DNA of 64,000 bases from Scortum barcoo (taxonomy: Eukaryota; Chordata; Actinopteri; Centrarchiformes; Terapontidae), in assembly GCA_023238725.1 (NCBI GenBank), contig CM041541.1, positions 14,399,044 through 14,463,043 of the forward strand, read 5' to 3'. The notes beneath the pieces were generated by a model, which saw nothing but the letters and a program-made list of their open reading frames with translations, was not told the DNA's origin and did no database searches. A program made the translations under genes and the position numbers. Position 1 is the first letter of the stretch; the number at the start of each line of letters is the position of its first letter. Below are positions 47,801 through 56,963 of this stretch, in pieces.

Positions 47801-50800
47801 CACCTTCTGGGTTAACTTCTTGAATCACTCTAGAATCAGGGACAGCCACATCTTCAAGAATGATCTTAGGAATCCTGTCATCTTCTACTACAATCTCCTC
47901 TTCTGTTGTATCTGGGACAGTTTCGTATTTTGCAACTTGATCAACAATCTCGTCAAAGCCAAACTTCACAGTGCCCTCTTTAATATCCACAACATCCACT
48001 TTTTCCGAAGGAACCTCAGTGTCAGTGATGACCAAAGGTGGACTTTCTGAGGTGATGACACCTTCAGTCTCATGTACATCTTCAGTGTTTTCTGGCACAT
48101 CAGCAGCTGCAGGCTTAGAGGTCAAATCCACAGGAATCTCAGTCAATGTTGCTGCCTCCTGAATGGACCCTTCGGTTGCAGAGAGATGAGGAGTCCAAGA
48201 AGTAACTGCAAACCCTGAAGGAAGGTAATCTCGGTCAGCTGCGATTGTGTCCAATCCGATGACATCTTCAACTGTATAAAAAAAAATACAGATGAAATTA
48301 CATATTTCAGATGATGAAAAGTAGATTGGGAGTTCTGCAGAATTAAAAGGTATACTGTCTTCCTTCAACATTTTTATTCAACAAGTGTGATACCACAATC
48401 ACAAAAGCTTTGTGAAAAAGTTATACCTGAATGTATTTTTAGTATTCAGTCGTATGAATCTAGGAATATCCAGACCCTGTCAGAGAGTAATGCCCCAAAC
48501 TGGTTCTATAATGGATGGGACTAAGTGGTATAAATAACCCCATACATATGACCACAGAGCACATATAACCTCATACTTATTTCTGGGTTATAAAAACAAA
48601 TAAGCCCGCAATTTTGGGGGTTTTTGTATCCTTGCTAATATTTCCAACAGTGTTTTCTGTTTAGATCTGTGGTTCCCTGTTTGTTGCAGGGCATAAATTA
48701 TATCTCAGCTTTAAACTCTACATATGCATACTGTTAGCTTACATGACTTTACTTGCTGCCGCTGTGAATCTGTCAAGGACCAGTTTTGATGCAATGGATG
48801 GATACTTAAATAAAACTAAAGTACACACTAAAATATAAAGTACACAGTTGAAGAGACATATGACTTCCAGCTCCCACATTTGCACAAAGTGCAACAAAGC
48901 CAGCGCCCCTGGCTCAGTCCACAGAACAACCACCTGTAGCTGTGATCTCACTAACCCTGATACCTGTCCTGCAGTAACTCAGTCACGTCTACATCTCTGC
49001 CACTTGTTCTCTGTTCAGCCTCTCTCCATTGACCAGACTGCTGCCTGTAAATAGGCTTACAGATCTATTCTGAGAGCAGAGCGTGTGACGGGAATCAGCC
49101 TCCTGCACCCACTGCCATCTCCCATAAGACAGATGGGGGTGTAAGGTGAGGGACTGCAGCTGACAGACTTTTAAGATTGTAAGAACATTTATGTTTCTAC
49201 AACCATTGTTCTTCATGGTTTATGTCACTACCTATCACAGGGTCATGAAGGACTTTCTAAGGGTCAGTAAGAGGTCAACGATAAGACACTATTCACCACC
49301 TGTTGTCAGGAAAAGTCCTATAATAAAATAGATTGTCTGCCACCTTCGAGTTTAAATCTTACTTTTACAGAAATACTTACAAAACTGATTTTATTCCTTA
49401 GTTAATAGTCAAATTGTCCTATATTCAGACAAAAAAGAAATGCAGAAGCTTGAACACAAATTTGTACACAAAGTTTGAAAAACATTTATTTCAAACACTA
49501 TAAAATGCATAATGCTTGGTAGCTCTTCAATATTAAAAAGAAAATGTGATATTAGCTTTTTTCATTCATAGTTAGAATGATGACATATTTCCTGCATCCA
49601 TTAATCAGAACATTCTTGTATTTAAAAGTTTTGTGAGGCTTCAGAAAAAGCAGAATCTGCTGGTATGTTAAGTCTCTTCATCTCAAACTGAAATAGATGT
49701 GTGTTTACCTGGCAGAGACACTGACTCATCAGTCTGGATGGTTGTTGTTTCAGAGCTGCAGGAGAGAGAGAGACAGCAAAGCATTGAAAAAACAACCAAA
49801 ACCAGCAACAGTGACAGAAAGCACATCAAGTTTACTACCAAATTGTGACAGAAATCTTGCATTTCAAAATGATTTTAGTTCACCACCAACATAAATGAAA
49901 CAATGTTTTCAGGTTACAGCCTCTCCAATACGAGTATGTATTGTTCGTCTTTGTCACATATCAAAGTAAAAGTGAATATTTTTTAAGTTTAGACAATTTC
50001 TCAGGCAAAACAGGACAGACCTCACTGTTTTCACTGTAAAATTGAAATAATTGATTCATAAAAAAAATTATTTTTAAAATTCACTGAATGAAATTAAGTT
50101 GAGAGGAAACTGTAAACTAGGCTGTTTATTTTCTCAGTTAATTTAAGGAATATAAGGGAAACAAGATATATTGTTTTACAGGACACTTATGATGATTAAT
50201 GTAATAAATCAATGACACTAACATATGAAAATAAAGTTATTCAAAGTAAAAGAGTCCAAAGGTCTGTCAGAAAATCAGTGAAATGAGCTTCTGCGCTGCT
50301 GACCACAAGCAGATCGTAGCGCTATTTACAATCTTAAAGGGGAGTCACCTATTTTAAGATTATGTTCTTATGTCTCATGTTCTTTGTTTCCAGCACAGCT
50401 CAGTTTGTGTTTCTCATCTCTCTTATCTCATCTGAGAGAATAACAGAGAAAAAGAAGCTCAGAAAAGTTATCATGGCAAAAACAAAGTTAAGTTTCTCAG
50501 ATTTCCAACATTTACCAAGAATTTGGGACACAGAAACTGAGTCAACAAACTTTGAGTCACACTCACTGTCAGTGACCAAACATCTGTGAATCCTTAAAAT
50601 AGCTGTTATTCCCCTTTAAACTCATTACAATGCAGCCATTGCAACACAGCTGAGCCAAGGCATTTTTACAGTGAGAATTAACAGAAACCACATGACTATA
50701 AAAAATTACAACAAGCCAAAAAAAGCAAAGACAACAAACAAGCATCTTGTACACAAAAACACTCGAGTTTGGCTTCTCATCGTCTGGCTGAGCGTGAAGC

Positions 50801-53800
50801 AAGCAGCAAAGCAGTTTTCTGTTTCTGGTTGGTCATTAAAACTCTTGAAGTCCAGTCTCTTCTCAATTTTAAATGTATGTTTAGACAAGAAAGAAAATCT
50901 GATTTCAGGATATTTATCTAACAGTCACTCCTCGGTAAGAAGGTTTGTATGATTAAAACAGTTAACTCAGTTTGATTCAACTGGGATGTTTCTGTCTCTA
51001 TATTGTCAGCTTTTTACTATCATACTATCAGGTGTTTAAATCCACCACCCAACCAGACTCTTTTGTCTTGTAAATATCTGATGTGTATGTGTAAACATAT
51101 ACATGTATACATACACATATAATTCATATATCCGTAAAATCAACTGGACTTAAAAGGTTTTCTTGCTGGTGAACTGCATATTTTTCTGTTCTATTCTCCT
51201 TTTTTCTGTTTCTCGGTGAACTGACTCCAGGCCAGCTCGGCAGGTTGTGTTTGGTGTTTTTGGGCCTACCTGCATGGAGGAGGGCCTGAGGTGGGCACAC
51301 TGCAGCAGGCGATGAAACACAGCACAGGTGTCAATACAAACCACAGACTTTAGGTCTACACCTTCAGTTATAACGGCAGAGCTGTTATTGCAAAAATGTT
51401 TAACAAGTCACTTAGTTTGGTTTCACGTCTATGAGTTATATTCTCTTTAAAATACAGAAAAGAGTCATCTGCAAAGAAGGTGAGAATTTTATCTGAAGAA
51501 AACCATTGATTCAGCAAAAAATACTTTTTGATAAGAAATTCGGATTTTCTTGGAAAATTTGAATGAAATATTTTTATAAACATCTTTCTCACCCTACTGC
51601 AGAATTCATTTTCAAATATTTTTAAAAAATATTGACTCAAAGACTGAACATGTCACTAAATGACTGTTAAATCAGTATTTTTTGCATTTTTCGAATACGT
51701 TCATGAACACCACCACAAGGACATGTGACTCACTAACCAAACAGACTTACACTGACCTGTTCATTGCAGCTGCCATGTCAACTCTCTAAAAGACAGAGAC
51801 ACATTATCAGAAGAGAAAATTCTCAAAGTTTAACACTAAAAAACAAAAGTACGACCACAGATGATTGTACATCAGTAACATGCATTTCATTTGGCGAGAG
51901 AACAGACAGCAACAAAAAACTAATCAGGTTAATGGCTTGTCTCAGCCCTAACTCCAAATAACTTATTTTAACATATTTGTTGACACCTAAAAGCTGAAAT
52001 GAAATACTAATCCCAAACACCCAAAGGAGACAGACACATATTAGATGGTGCACTCACATTCCTGATGAGTCTCATGTGCTCTTCTGATTGGCTGAAGAAG
52101 CTGCCGATGTCCATGACACTGACAGAGCTGTCCATGCAGCGACCGACCCAGTCCTGGTACTCGTCCCGCTCAGGCAGCCGGTCCCAGAAAATCTTAAAGG
52201 CTTCCCACACCGTCTCCTGACATACTAAGAAACACGCAAAAACATGAAAACACTTCACATCACCATGTAGATTCTTGTTGGCATATAGAAAAGTGGCAGT
52301 AAACACAAAACATCGAACTGTGTCGAACTCAGACCTGAACCACATGTTTAAGACTGACAAAGATACACAGCAGGGCTATGGCTATGTACTGATGCTCAGC
52401 AGGGCTATGAATATGTACTGATATTTCAGCAGGGCTATGGCTATGAATATGTACTGCGTACAAGCTCTGTTGCAAACACAAGTCACTGTGAGCGACCATA
52501 AATGTGCTTCGATCACCTGAGATTTTAAAAAGTTTTTTCAAGCATTTTTCCTCTTGAAAACATTTTAAAAACTCATGCAAACATCACTAGAGCTTGTTTT
52601 CTGTCTACTGTTGGTCTTTTCAGTGTAAAAAGTTTCAGACTGTCCACCTGTGAACAGGATGTTTTCACAAAGCAAACCTTTCCTTTGATCATTCACAGAA
52701 ATGGAAATGTTCTGACCCAAATAGACGAGATGTGAGTGATCATCAGCTGTTTGGTGGCTGTGTCATCAACATCACAAAGAAAATGTCATTTAAAATGGAG
52801 AATTGATGTTATTTGAGCATATAACAGAAATCTGTGGATCTGTGGATGTTGTTTGCTGTGTGGTTGTAGTTAGACAGTAACACTGGCAGAGTTCAAAGTT
52901 TTAACCTGATATTTATTCTTTTGTTATTTATTAAGACGTTTCCATGTGGTCTTTGATTGAAGGAATAAATGAAAAGATTTGATGATTTTTATGTCTTCAC
53001 TACCGTTAAATCATATTATTTTTCTTAGTTTTTCTCTCTATTTGAGGAGTGAAAAAAAAGACATCCTCTGAAAATAAATGTGTATTGGGAAGCATTATAA
53101 CAGTTACTATAATGAAGTCCACTATGAATTGTATGGTACGTTACTTTTGTCATTTCTTTAAAAAGAGTTTATGTAATGTGTAAGAGTAGGTCAGAAGAAA
53201 GCTATTAGTGTGGAATTAGAGGACGGTAGCTCCCACAGGGGTGAAGGATGAAGGAAGAAATTAACGGAAAATCTGACATCTCGAGACTCCAAACAACAGG
53301 AAGTTGTTTTTCTTGCTTCATCGCAATATTTGAGGCTCTCACACAACAAACTGAAGCATTAGAACAATACGAAAGCTTGACCGTGAGACTAAAAGTGTTT
53401 TTGCAGTGCATCTGGCTCTGCATGACCTCTGACCTCTCTGGGATCGGCTGCCTTTAATGACAGCTGACTTGGCGTTTAACCTTCTAAGTCCGTTTGGATA
53501 AGAGCTTTGGTGACACACCTCAAGTGTCAAAGGGAAAATGTGAAGAAAAGGGAAATTCTGCACATTTGACATACTCTTAAAGACAAGAACCACCAGTGAG
53601 CTACAGCTAATCCAGCACCAGGAAACACCAACGTACCTCTGAGGTGAAAGTAGCTGAGGTGGTTGGCAATGGCCTGGTCAAATGTCTCCTGACTGCACAG
53701 TTTGACTCCGCTGGGAAACAAGATATTCCTTTTTCTTCGAGTCACAGAGCCGTATTGTCTGTATAAAAGTTGATCCGAGTCCACCACCGGCTCGAGCGAA

Positions 53801-54789
53801 TGTCCGCCATCCTCCTCCAAATCCACCTTCAGGCCATGAATGGCATCTGTGGGTGTCCGAAAATCAGAAAACAGAGCAGCTGTAGTTATTTCTATTTTAT
53901 TATTGACTTTTTTTTATTTACAATGAAAAACATATAAGAAACTCATAAAACATTTTAAAGATTAAATCGGTGTTTCCCAGTTGTTAGCCATCACATTAGA
54001 ACTCCTACTGACAATTATTTTCATTACTTATTTCCCATAATCCAAGTGGACTTCTTCAAATGTTTGTTTTGTCCAAAAACTGACAAATATTGAAAGAGAA
54101 GAGCTGAAACCTGAGAATTCAGGATTTTCTTGAAAAATTACAACCTCTCGAGAATCAAAATACTTTTTGTATAATTGTCAATTCACTGATTAAATGACCA
54201 ACTGTTGCAGCTCTAAATTCAACCAAAGAGACATTTCCTCTTTAAATTTTAATTTCAATAACTGTTCAAATGATATCCATCTGAAAACATTTTTCGTCTT
54301 TATTCTCCCATCAATCATCTCATCTCACCCATCAGGTTTAGCTGGTGACCCTTTTTAGGGGCCCCCATGTTGGGCACCACTGGACTACACTAAGTGAATG
54401 AAATAGTTCAAAAGAGCTCCACCATGCCGCTCTAACACTGATAAATAATAATAGATTAGAACAGACAGAATTGGACGTCAGTCACAGGAGACATTTTACT
54501 TTTAATACTTTAAGTACCTTTGGCTGATAATACTTACTCTTACTCGTACTCTTACTTCAGCGAGATGTGTGATGCTGGATTTTCACATGTAACTGAGTAT
54601 TTTCATCACATACTGATCCTTTTACTTCAGGAAAGGATCTGAATGCTTCTCCCACCACTGACAGAAGGTGCAGAAATGTGTTAATGAAGATATAAAATCA
54701 TCATACAAACCTGTTTCCTCATAGATGAGTCCTGACAGCAGCACGGCCCCCAGCACCCACACAAACAAACTCCCATTCTTTCCTGCCAT
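26887..54789 (-). CDS. impg2: Interphotoreceptor matrix proteoglycan 2
   Basis: Eighteen coding exons, all with GT/AG borders and compatible phases: 54,789-54,711; 53,846-53,637; 52,224-52,058; 51,785-51,757; 49,755-49,709; 48,271-44,778; 44,662-44,501; 42,813-42,755; 42,560-42,540; 40,761-40,511; 39,605-39,544; 39,398-39,167; 34,345-32,540; 32,452-32,233; 29,113-28,903; 28,503-28,315; 28,174-27,940; 26,970-26,887. The predicted protein is about 2,517 residues, allowing for one frameshift in exon 13; human IMPG2 is about 1,240. Order: signal peptide 1-20, RRKR site about 57, acidic mucin-like region about 180-1,340, SEA1 about 1,360-1,475, mucin/GAG region about 1,530-2,160, SEA2 about 2,165-2,275, EGF-like modules about 2,283-2,363, membrane helix about 2,371-2,395, cytoplasmic tail of about 120 residues. 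IMPG2 is a membrane chondroitin-sulfate proteoglycan of the matrix around photoreceptors. The membrane helix and tail separate it from secreted IMPG1. Extra length comes mainly from exon 6. Confidence 0.93.
26971..27939 (-). other. impg2 intron 17 with old LINE scrap
   Basis: Mostly featureless AT-rich DNA. Around 27,750-27,860 the plus strand reads NLYADDTQVYIA, a decayed reverse-transcriptase motif of the L2/CR1 type. Confidence 0.5.
27940..28174 (-). CDS. impg2: impg2 exon 17: cytoplasmic tail
   Basis: 235 nt encoding VPTLERATKFNPMFESDPVT, a Tyr-rich stretch (QYYRRYDDDVPQYYS) and LSSDEILHIYQNTTLTKE. These are IMPG2-specific. The donor GAG|GTATGA joins in phase 0 to the last exon; reading through would give a stop two codons later. 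Confidence 0.92.
28315..28503 (-). CDS. impg2: impg2 exon 16: end of EGF2 and transmembrane helix
   Basis: 189 nt, phase 2 in and out. Encodes CRVGENWWYRGEHCEEYVSE, then a membrane helix (LVVGIAIASVAGFLMVAAGI and IFFLA) followed by a basic stop-transfer (RTLR). Confidence 0.94.
28903..29113 (-). CDS. impg2: impg2 exon 15: EGF-like modules
   Basis: 211 nt, phase 1 in, 2 out. Ten Cys with EGF spacing are visible: ADPCKFQACNEFSRCMVNRW, then AECVCDAGY..LPCQSVCEVQPNFCLNDGKC and GAIC. The second module is completed in exon 16. Confidence 0.93.
29430..29650 (+). mobile_element. Decayed LINE 3' fragment
   Basis: Words such as AGTCAGTTGAGGTGGTTC and GGCCTGGGAATGTGGCTGAG match, with many changes, the conserved 3' coding end of the RTE-like family whose fuller copy lies at 34,813-37,662. 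Here they are in the opposite orientation. Confidence 0.5.
31056..32010 (+). mobile_element. Tc1/mariner relic, internally deleted
   Basis: The left end CAGTGGCAAGAAAAAGTATG and its inverse at the right end form terminal inverted repeats of about 55 bp with few mismatches. Each is flanked by TA (31,054-31,055 and 32,011-32,012), the Tc1 target duplication. The interior retains the C-terminal part of a transposase: VKYSGESIMVWGCFAASGPG near 31,295-31,354, QQDNDPKH near 31,471-31,494 and SQSPDLNPIE near 31,569-31,598. The N-terminal DNA-binding domain and first catalytic Asp region are missing, and frames are broken. Length about 955 bp, against roughly 1.6 kb for intact family members. Confidence 0.92.
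32233..32452 (-). CDS. impg2: impg2 exon 14: SEA2
   Basis: 220 nt, phase 0 in, 1 out. Encodes LVPYLQSNLNNFKNLEILNF then RNGSIVVNSRMRFGK. G-S-I-V-V matches the SEA self-cleavage turn (cut between G and S), so the mature protein is probably two non-covalently joined chains. Confidence 0.93.
32540..34345 (-). CDS. impg2: impg2 exon 13: mucin/GAG region and SEA2 start, frameshifted
   Basis: 1,806 nt. The first half is open from 34,345 to a stop at 33,564-33,566; the second half is open in another frame from about 33,600 to 32,540. Both halves read as acidic Ser/Thr/Pro-rich IMPG sequence, and the second ends with SEA2 (ALTVFFSLRVTNMAFSMDLF). Incoming phase 1 and outgoing phase 0 require a length one base shorter modulo 3. 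A 4-bp tandem duplication (ACTT ACTT at 33,599-33,606) sits exactly at the frame switch. EESGSGFSGDG near 34,180-34,212 is a strong chondroitin-sulfate attachment site; DSSGFSSGAQG near 32,697-32,729 is a second. As written, the product would stop before SEA2, EGF and the membrane segment. Confidence 0.85.
34813..37662 (-). mobile_element. RTE-like LINE with perfect 13-bp target duplication
   Basis: ACAATTACATTTT occurs at 34,800-34,812 and again at 37,663-37,675, exactly bounding the element. On the minus strand: a GC-rich 5' leader (37,662-37,370), an apurinic endonuclease with TWNVTSLGGKEPELVREVER (about 37,230), LGDFNAHVGN near 36,810 and STDHHLVVSWI near 36,540, then reverse transcriptase remnants ending near 34,850. 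The 3' end is a (TGGA)n tract. An internal deletion near 36,066-36,075 joins ...EAMEENYRS to the LDQLYTLHRVLE block and removes the RT N-terminus. The catalytic FADD box reads FSDD near 35,665. Frameshifts occur elsewhere. The copy is inactive. The exact clade (RTE/RTE-X or a relative) is uncertain. Confidence 0.92.
37850..38801 (+). mobile_element. 5'-truncated CR1/Rex1-like LINE
   Basis: The frame at 37,860-38,270 reads FVTWCDSNHLLLNTTKTREM, then YKYLGVQLDDKLDWTANT and YFLRRLASFNICKKLLQIFY, the C-terminal RT/thumb region of fish CR1-clade LINEs. A 3' untranslated part follows and ends in AATAAAG and a (TATC)n tract (38,734-38,801). Same orientation on plus as its coding part, opposite to impg2. 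The 5' limit is approximate; the protein N-terminus is absent. Confidence 0.85.
38734..38801. repeat. (TATC)n microsatellite
   Basis: About 17 tetranucleotide units forming the 3' tail of the preceding LINE. Confidence 0.95.
39167..39398 (-). CDS. impg2: impg2 exon 12
   Basis: 232 nt encoding an acidic linker with LKKDDFLFDPFDQWKGPQGD and NDVFMFDEST. Phase 0 in, 1 out at GACG|GTGGGT. No named domain. Confidence 0.82.
39544..39605 (-). CDS. impg2: impg2 exon 11 (62 nt)
   Basis: Encodes VENLLPAVKPTSRPADTFNN plus M, a linker. Borders GTGCAG| and ATG|GTGAGT; phase 1 in, 0 out. Confidence 0.8.
40511..40761 (-). CDS. impg2: impg2 exon 10: SEA1, end
   Basis: 251 nt encoding GLVVLVHYAITVEVDSSGI through QPDIQLENG, completing SEA1. 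The motif at the usual SEA cleavage turn (G-S-V/I-V-V) is absent, so this copy is probably not self-cleaving. Phase 2 in, 1 out. Confidence 0.9.
42540..42560 (-). CDS. impg2: impg2 exon 9: 21-nt microexon
   Basis: GCCGCAGAAGGACCTGGAGC plus one base, flanked by TTCTCAG| and G|GTAAGT. Phase 2 in and out, adding PQKDLE between the VEF and RGLVV strands of SEA1. Skipping it would keep the frame. Confidence 0.85.
42755..42813 (-). CDS. impg2: impg2 exon 8: SEA1, middle
   Basis: 59 nt encoding IEEAFNRLPGFKNVYVVEF, a highly IMPG-like SEA1 block. Borders TTCTAG| and CAG|GTAAAG; phase 0 in, 2 out. Confidence 0.9.
44501..44662 (-). CDS. impg2: impg2 exon 7: SEA1, first part
   Basis: 162 nt, phase 0 to 0. 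Contains DQVVELSIKLRGETYNDALR, followed by DPSSFHYQQLAKHLTRR, the start of a SEA module (beta strand then helix). Confidence 0.9.
44778..48271 (-). CDS. impg2: impg2 exon 6: giant acidic mucin-like exon
   Basis: A single open exon of 3,494 nt (about 1,164 codons) with no internal stop, phase 1 in and 0 out. It is very rich in Glu, Thr, Val and Pro and poor in Cys. The centre (about 45,775-46,411) is a repeat array of EPAQEVEPAEETVEETEPTG-like units with a roughly 7-residue period. The 3' end reads into SEA1 through GNNGFGSEDENS. It likely forms an extended, O-glycosylated, negatively charged spacer. Only a few Ser-Gly pairs are seen, so glycosaminoglycan attachment seems concentrated in exon 13. 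Long open frames on the opposite strand (45,754-47,823) are mirror images of this biased sequence. Confidence 0.92.
45775..46411 (-). repeat. impg2: Coding repeat array in impg2 exon 6
   Basis: About 640 bp of imperfect 21-bp-based repeats; longer units of about 60 bp can be followed. On the plus strand they appear as GGTTCTCCTGCAGGTTCTGT-type words. Units vary by insertion or loss of whole 7-residue blocks, so length polymorphism is likely. Confidence 0.88.
49709..49755 (-). CDS. impg2: impg2 exon 5 (47 nt)
   Basis: Encodes SETTTIQTDESVSLP, Ser/Thr-rich. Borders CTGCAG| and CCAG|GTAAAC; phase 2 in, 1 out. Confidence 0.78.
51757..51785 (-). CDS. impg2: impg2 exon 4 (29 nt)
   Basis: Small exon encoding RVDMAAAMN plus two bases. 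It has a clear acceptor (CTTTTAG|) and donor (AG|GTCAGT). Phase 0 in, 2 out, which fits both neighbours. Confidence 0.75.
52058..52224 (-). CDS. impg2: impg2 exon 3
   Basis: 167 nt encoding VWEAFKIFWDRLPERDEYQD and the following WVGRC block up to EEHMRLIRN, the conserved IMPG N-terminal helical segment. Enters in phase 1 and leaves in phase 0 at AAT|GTGAGT. Confidence 0.9.
52368..52457. repeat. Intronic minisatellite, about 30-bp unit
   Basis: Three imperfect tandem copies built around CAGCAGGGCTATG with AATATGTACTGAT, located in impg2 intron 2. Confidence 0.85.
53637..53846 (-). CDS. impg2: impg2 exon 2: conserved N-terminal region
   Basis: 210 nt. It contains VTRRKRNILFPSGVKLCSQE, a block shared by IMPG1 and IMPG2. 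RRKR just before N-I-L-F looks like a furin-type cleavage site. Acceptor ...CCACAG|ATG and donor AG|GTACG; enters and leaves in phase 1. Confidence 0.9.
54711..54789 (-). CDS. impg2: impg2 exon 1: start and signal peptide
   Basis: ATG at 54,789-54,787 opens MAGKNGSLFVWVLGAVLLSG, a classic signal peptide with one Lys and a hydrophobic core. The donor is G|GTTTGTATG after the IYEET codons (phase 1), which joins in frame to exon 2. Any 5' untranslated exon upstream was not identified. Confidence 0.85.
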
Positions 54790-55023
54790 TTCTCAGAAAG
54801 TCTCAACCTCCGGCCCCAGACTCCGCTGCTGCTTACTTCGACCTCCTTTTCACAGTCGTCCATCCACCAGATCGCATGGCGTTTGTCAAATTAAACAGGA
54901 AATGCAGAGTGTGGAGGTTCTCCTGAGCTCGGGACCGTCCTGACGTGGCGTCGCCGGGCTGCTCGTTGCTCTCAGGTGAGCAGATGGGACTTTGCTGGCG
55001 GGGAGATTTTTTTCTATTTGCTC

Positions 55024-55042
55024 TAATCCTATTTGTTAATCT
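55024..55042 (+). promoter_or_regulatory. Two CRX/OTX-like motifs upstream of impg2
   Basis: TAATCC (55,024-55,029) and TAATCT (55,037-55,042) lie about 235-255 bp before the impg2 ATG. CRX/OTX homeoproteins bind TAATCC/T and drive photoreceptor genes. Six-base motifs arise often by chance; the pairing and place are the only support. Confidence 0.3.
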
Positions 55043-56942
55043 GCTGGAGTGGATGACTGTCAGAGCCTCGGTGCTCCGGTGCAAACCTTCAGTCTTTCTT
55101 TAAGGAAATCATGTCTGGCTGATGTCGAGCAGAAAGACCAACACTCATGGTTCAAGTTTATTTAAGAGCTTAGCTTAGAAACAGGAACAAACCTCGACAT
55201 GAACCTATCAGGTGTGACAGATGTGTTCCTACCTGAGCACTGCTACAGTCACAGAGGTTCATTTCCCATCAGACACCAGTGTAAGTGACGCTTTCTGCTC
55301 AAACTATAAAAAAAAAAATCTGTAAACGTGCCAAAATCATTATTAATGGGTTAACGTCATTAACAGCATCACTCCTCCTGGATGGAGGCTGCTGTATAAA
55401 GAGATAATGAATGACAACCTAATAAAACACATCTATAATGATATTTATGTCTTCATATTAAGTTACAGAATTAATAAATATGTAAATGTTCTTACATCTA
55501 CATTAATAACTAAATGACATTTTACATTATATACATTTTATTTTCACATTTCAAACCTCTTAACTTTTAAACATCTGATGTATGAACTTTAGGGCCTGAA
55601 TCGAAGTGAAATCAGCCAGGTGGTTGTTCTGGCAGATCACAGCGGATTACGTGAACACGCCGCAGGGTCACATTCATTCAAAAGTTCAAAGGTGACCAAA
55701 CCCGCCTGTTTTCACTAAAGTTTTAACTTTGACAATAATCCAGCTGAGGCTGTTTGACAGTGTCTGAGTGGGTAAATAAAGACAGTGGTCACATTCACAG
55801 TTAAATATAAATACATATTTGTACATACATAAATACGTAAAGCAGTTCATTAGATTATTTGTCATATTTATTGTTCAGCTTTTAATCAATATTTAAAGAT
55901 GGTAAATACTTCGAATAAAACACCTCCAGTTGATTTTCATGTTTCCACATATTGTTGCTTTCTCTTAAAATCCAAAAATCCCCAAAACATCAACTTTCAT
56001 GAATGAATTCATATCTGACAGCAACCACACTGTTTTCAGATTACCACTGATTTACTGAGTTTAAGTAAATAAAAATCTGAATAAACAACAACATTTTAAA
56101 AGAGAAAATTTGGTCTAGAAAACATTTACTTGGTTCAACTTGTGAAAAATCAGCTCGGAGCCATGACTGTGATAAAATAAATGATCAATAACAAAATAAT
56201 AACAGGTCCCATGTTGACAGAATCTATAAAGATGTTTGAATGTTGTATCATTCATCTAAATTCTAACACATTATAGTTTAATTAAACATACACATATTAT
56301 TACACGTTATGACATTATTTAGACTTTTATTACACATTATTATATTACAGAGTTCAGATGTGAGAATCAGAAGAAGTAAACCTGAAGTCACAACAGAGCT
56401 TGAATTAGAAACCGAACGTTGTCACTATAATTAGCCTCGTCCTCCTCCAGACTGTCCCCCCGCTGCCCGACAGTCAACAATAGCAGACATCTTTTATTGG
56501 ATGAAGAGATTAACGAGAGGCAGCGCAGAGGAAACGAGCTGAGGAACGAAAACACAAAACGGGAACTCAAAAACGACTTTTTTGCAATGAAAAAGTTCAG
56601 AACAAATTCAGACGGTGAACATTAAGTTTGTTTTCTTCTGACGGTTTTCCAGACGGAGGTGGTTTATTGTGGAATTTTCCATCTTCAGGATCCACAGATT
56701 ATTTTTGAGAAGCAGGATCTTCATGAAAGCCCTAAATCTGTCTAATCTTCACTTCCCGTCGCTCAGATTAAACAACCTACGACCGCCGGGGCAAAACGCG
56801 ACCTCTGCACCCTCTGATACTACACCTGGACCAGGGCCAGGGCCAGGACTTCCGTCGGTCTCACAGCCCTCCAGTCTTAACCAGTTAATGAGCTGTAAGC
56901 TGATTGGTCCTCAGTGGGGGGCGCTCGGCTAAAACCCGAGAT

Positions 56943-56963
56943 TACACACACACACACACACAG
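56943..56963. repeat. (CA)n microsatellite
   Basis: About ten CA units. Confidence 0.85.

Larger units (their letters stand above)
48272..54710 (-). other. impg2 introns 1-5
   Basis: Introns between exons 1 and 6. Apart from the exons listed and the intronic minisatellite at 52,368-52,457, nothing was recognised. Confidence 0.6.

Noticed and set aside
45754..47823. Long plus-strand open frames (445 and 242 codons), Ser/Gly/Cys-rich
   Set aside because: They are the antisense of impg2 exon 6. The biased Glu/Pro/Thr codons read backwards give Ser/Gly/Val without stops. No start context or splice support is seen.
51050..51130. Inverted repeats of TATGTGTA/TACACATA words
   Set aside because: Short AT-rich alternating purine-pyrimidine DNA; too weak and low-complexity to call a transposon end.
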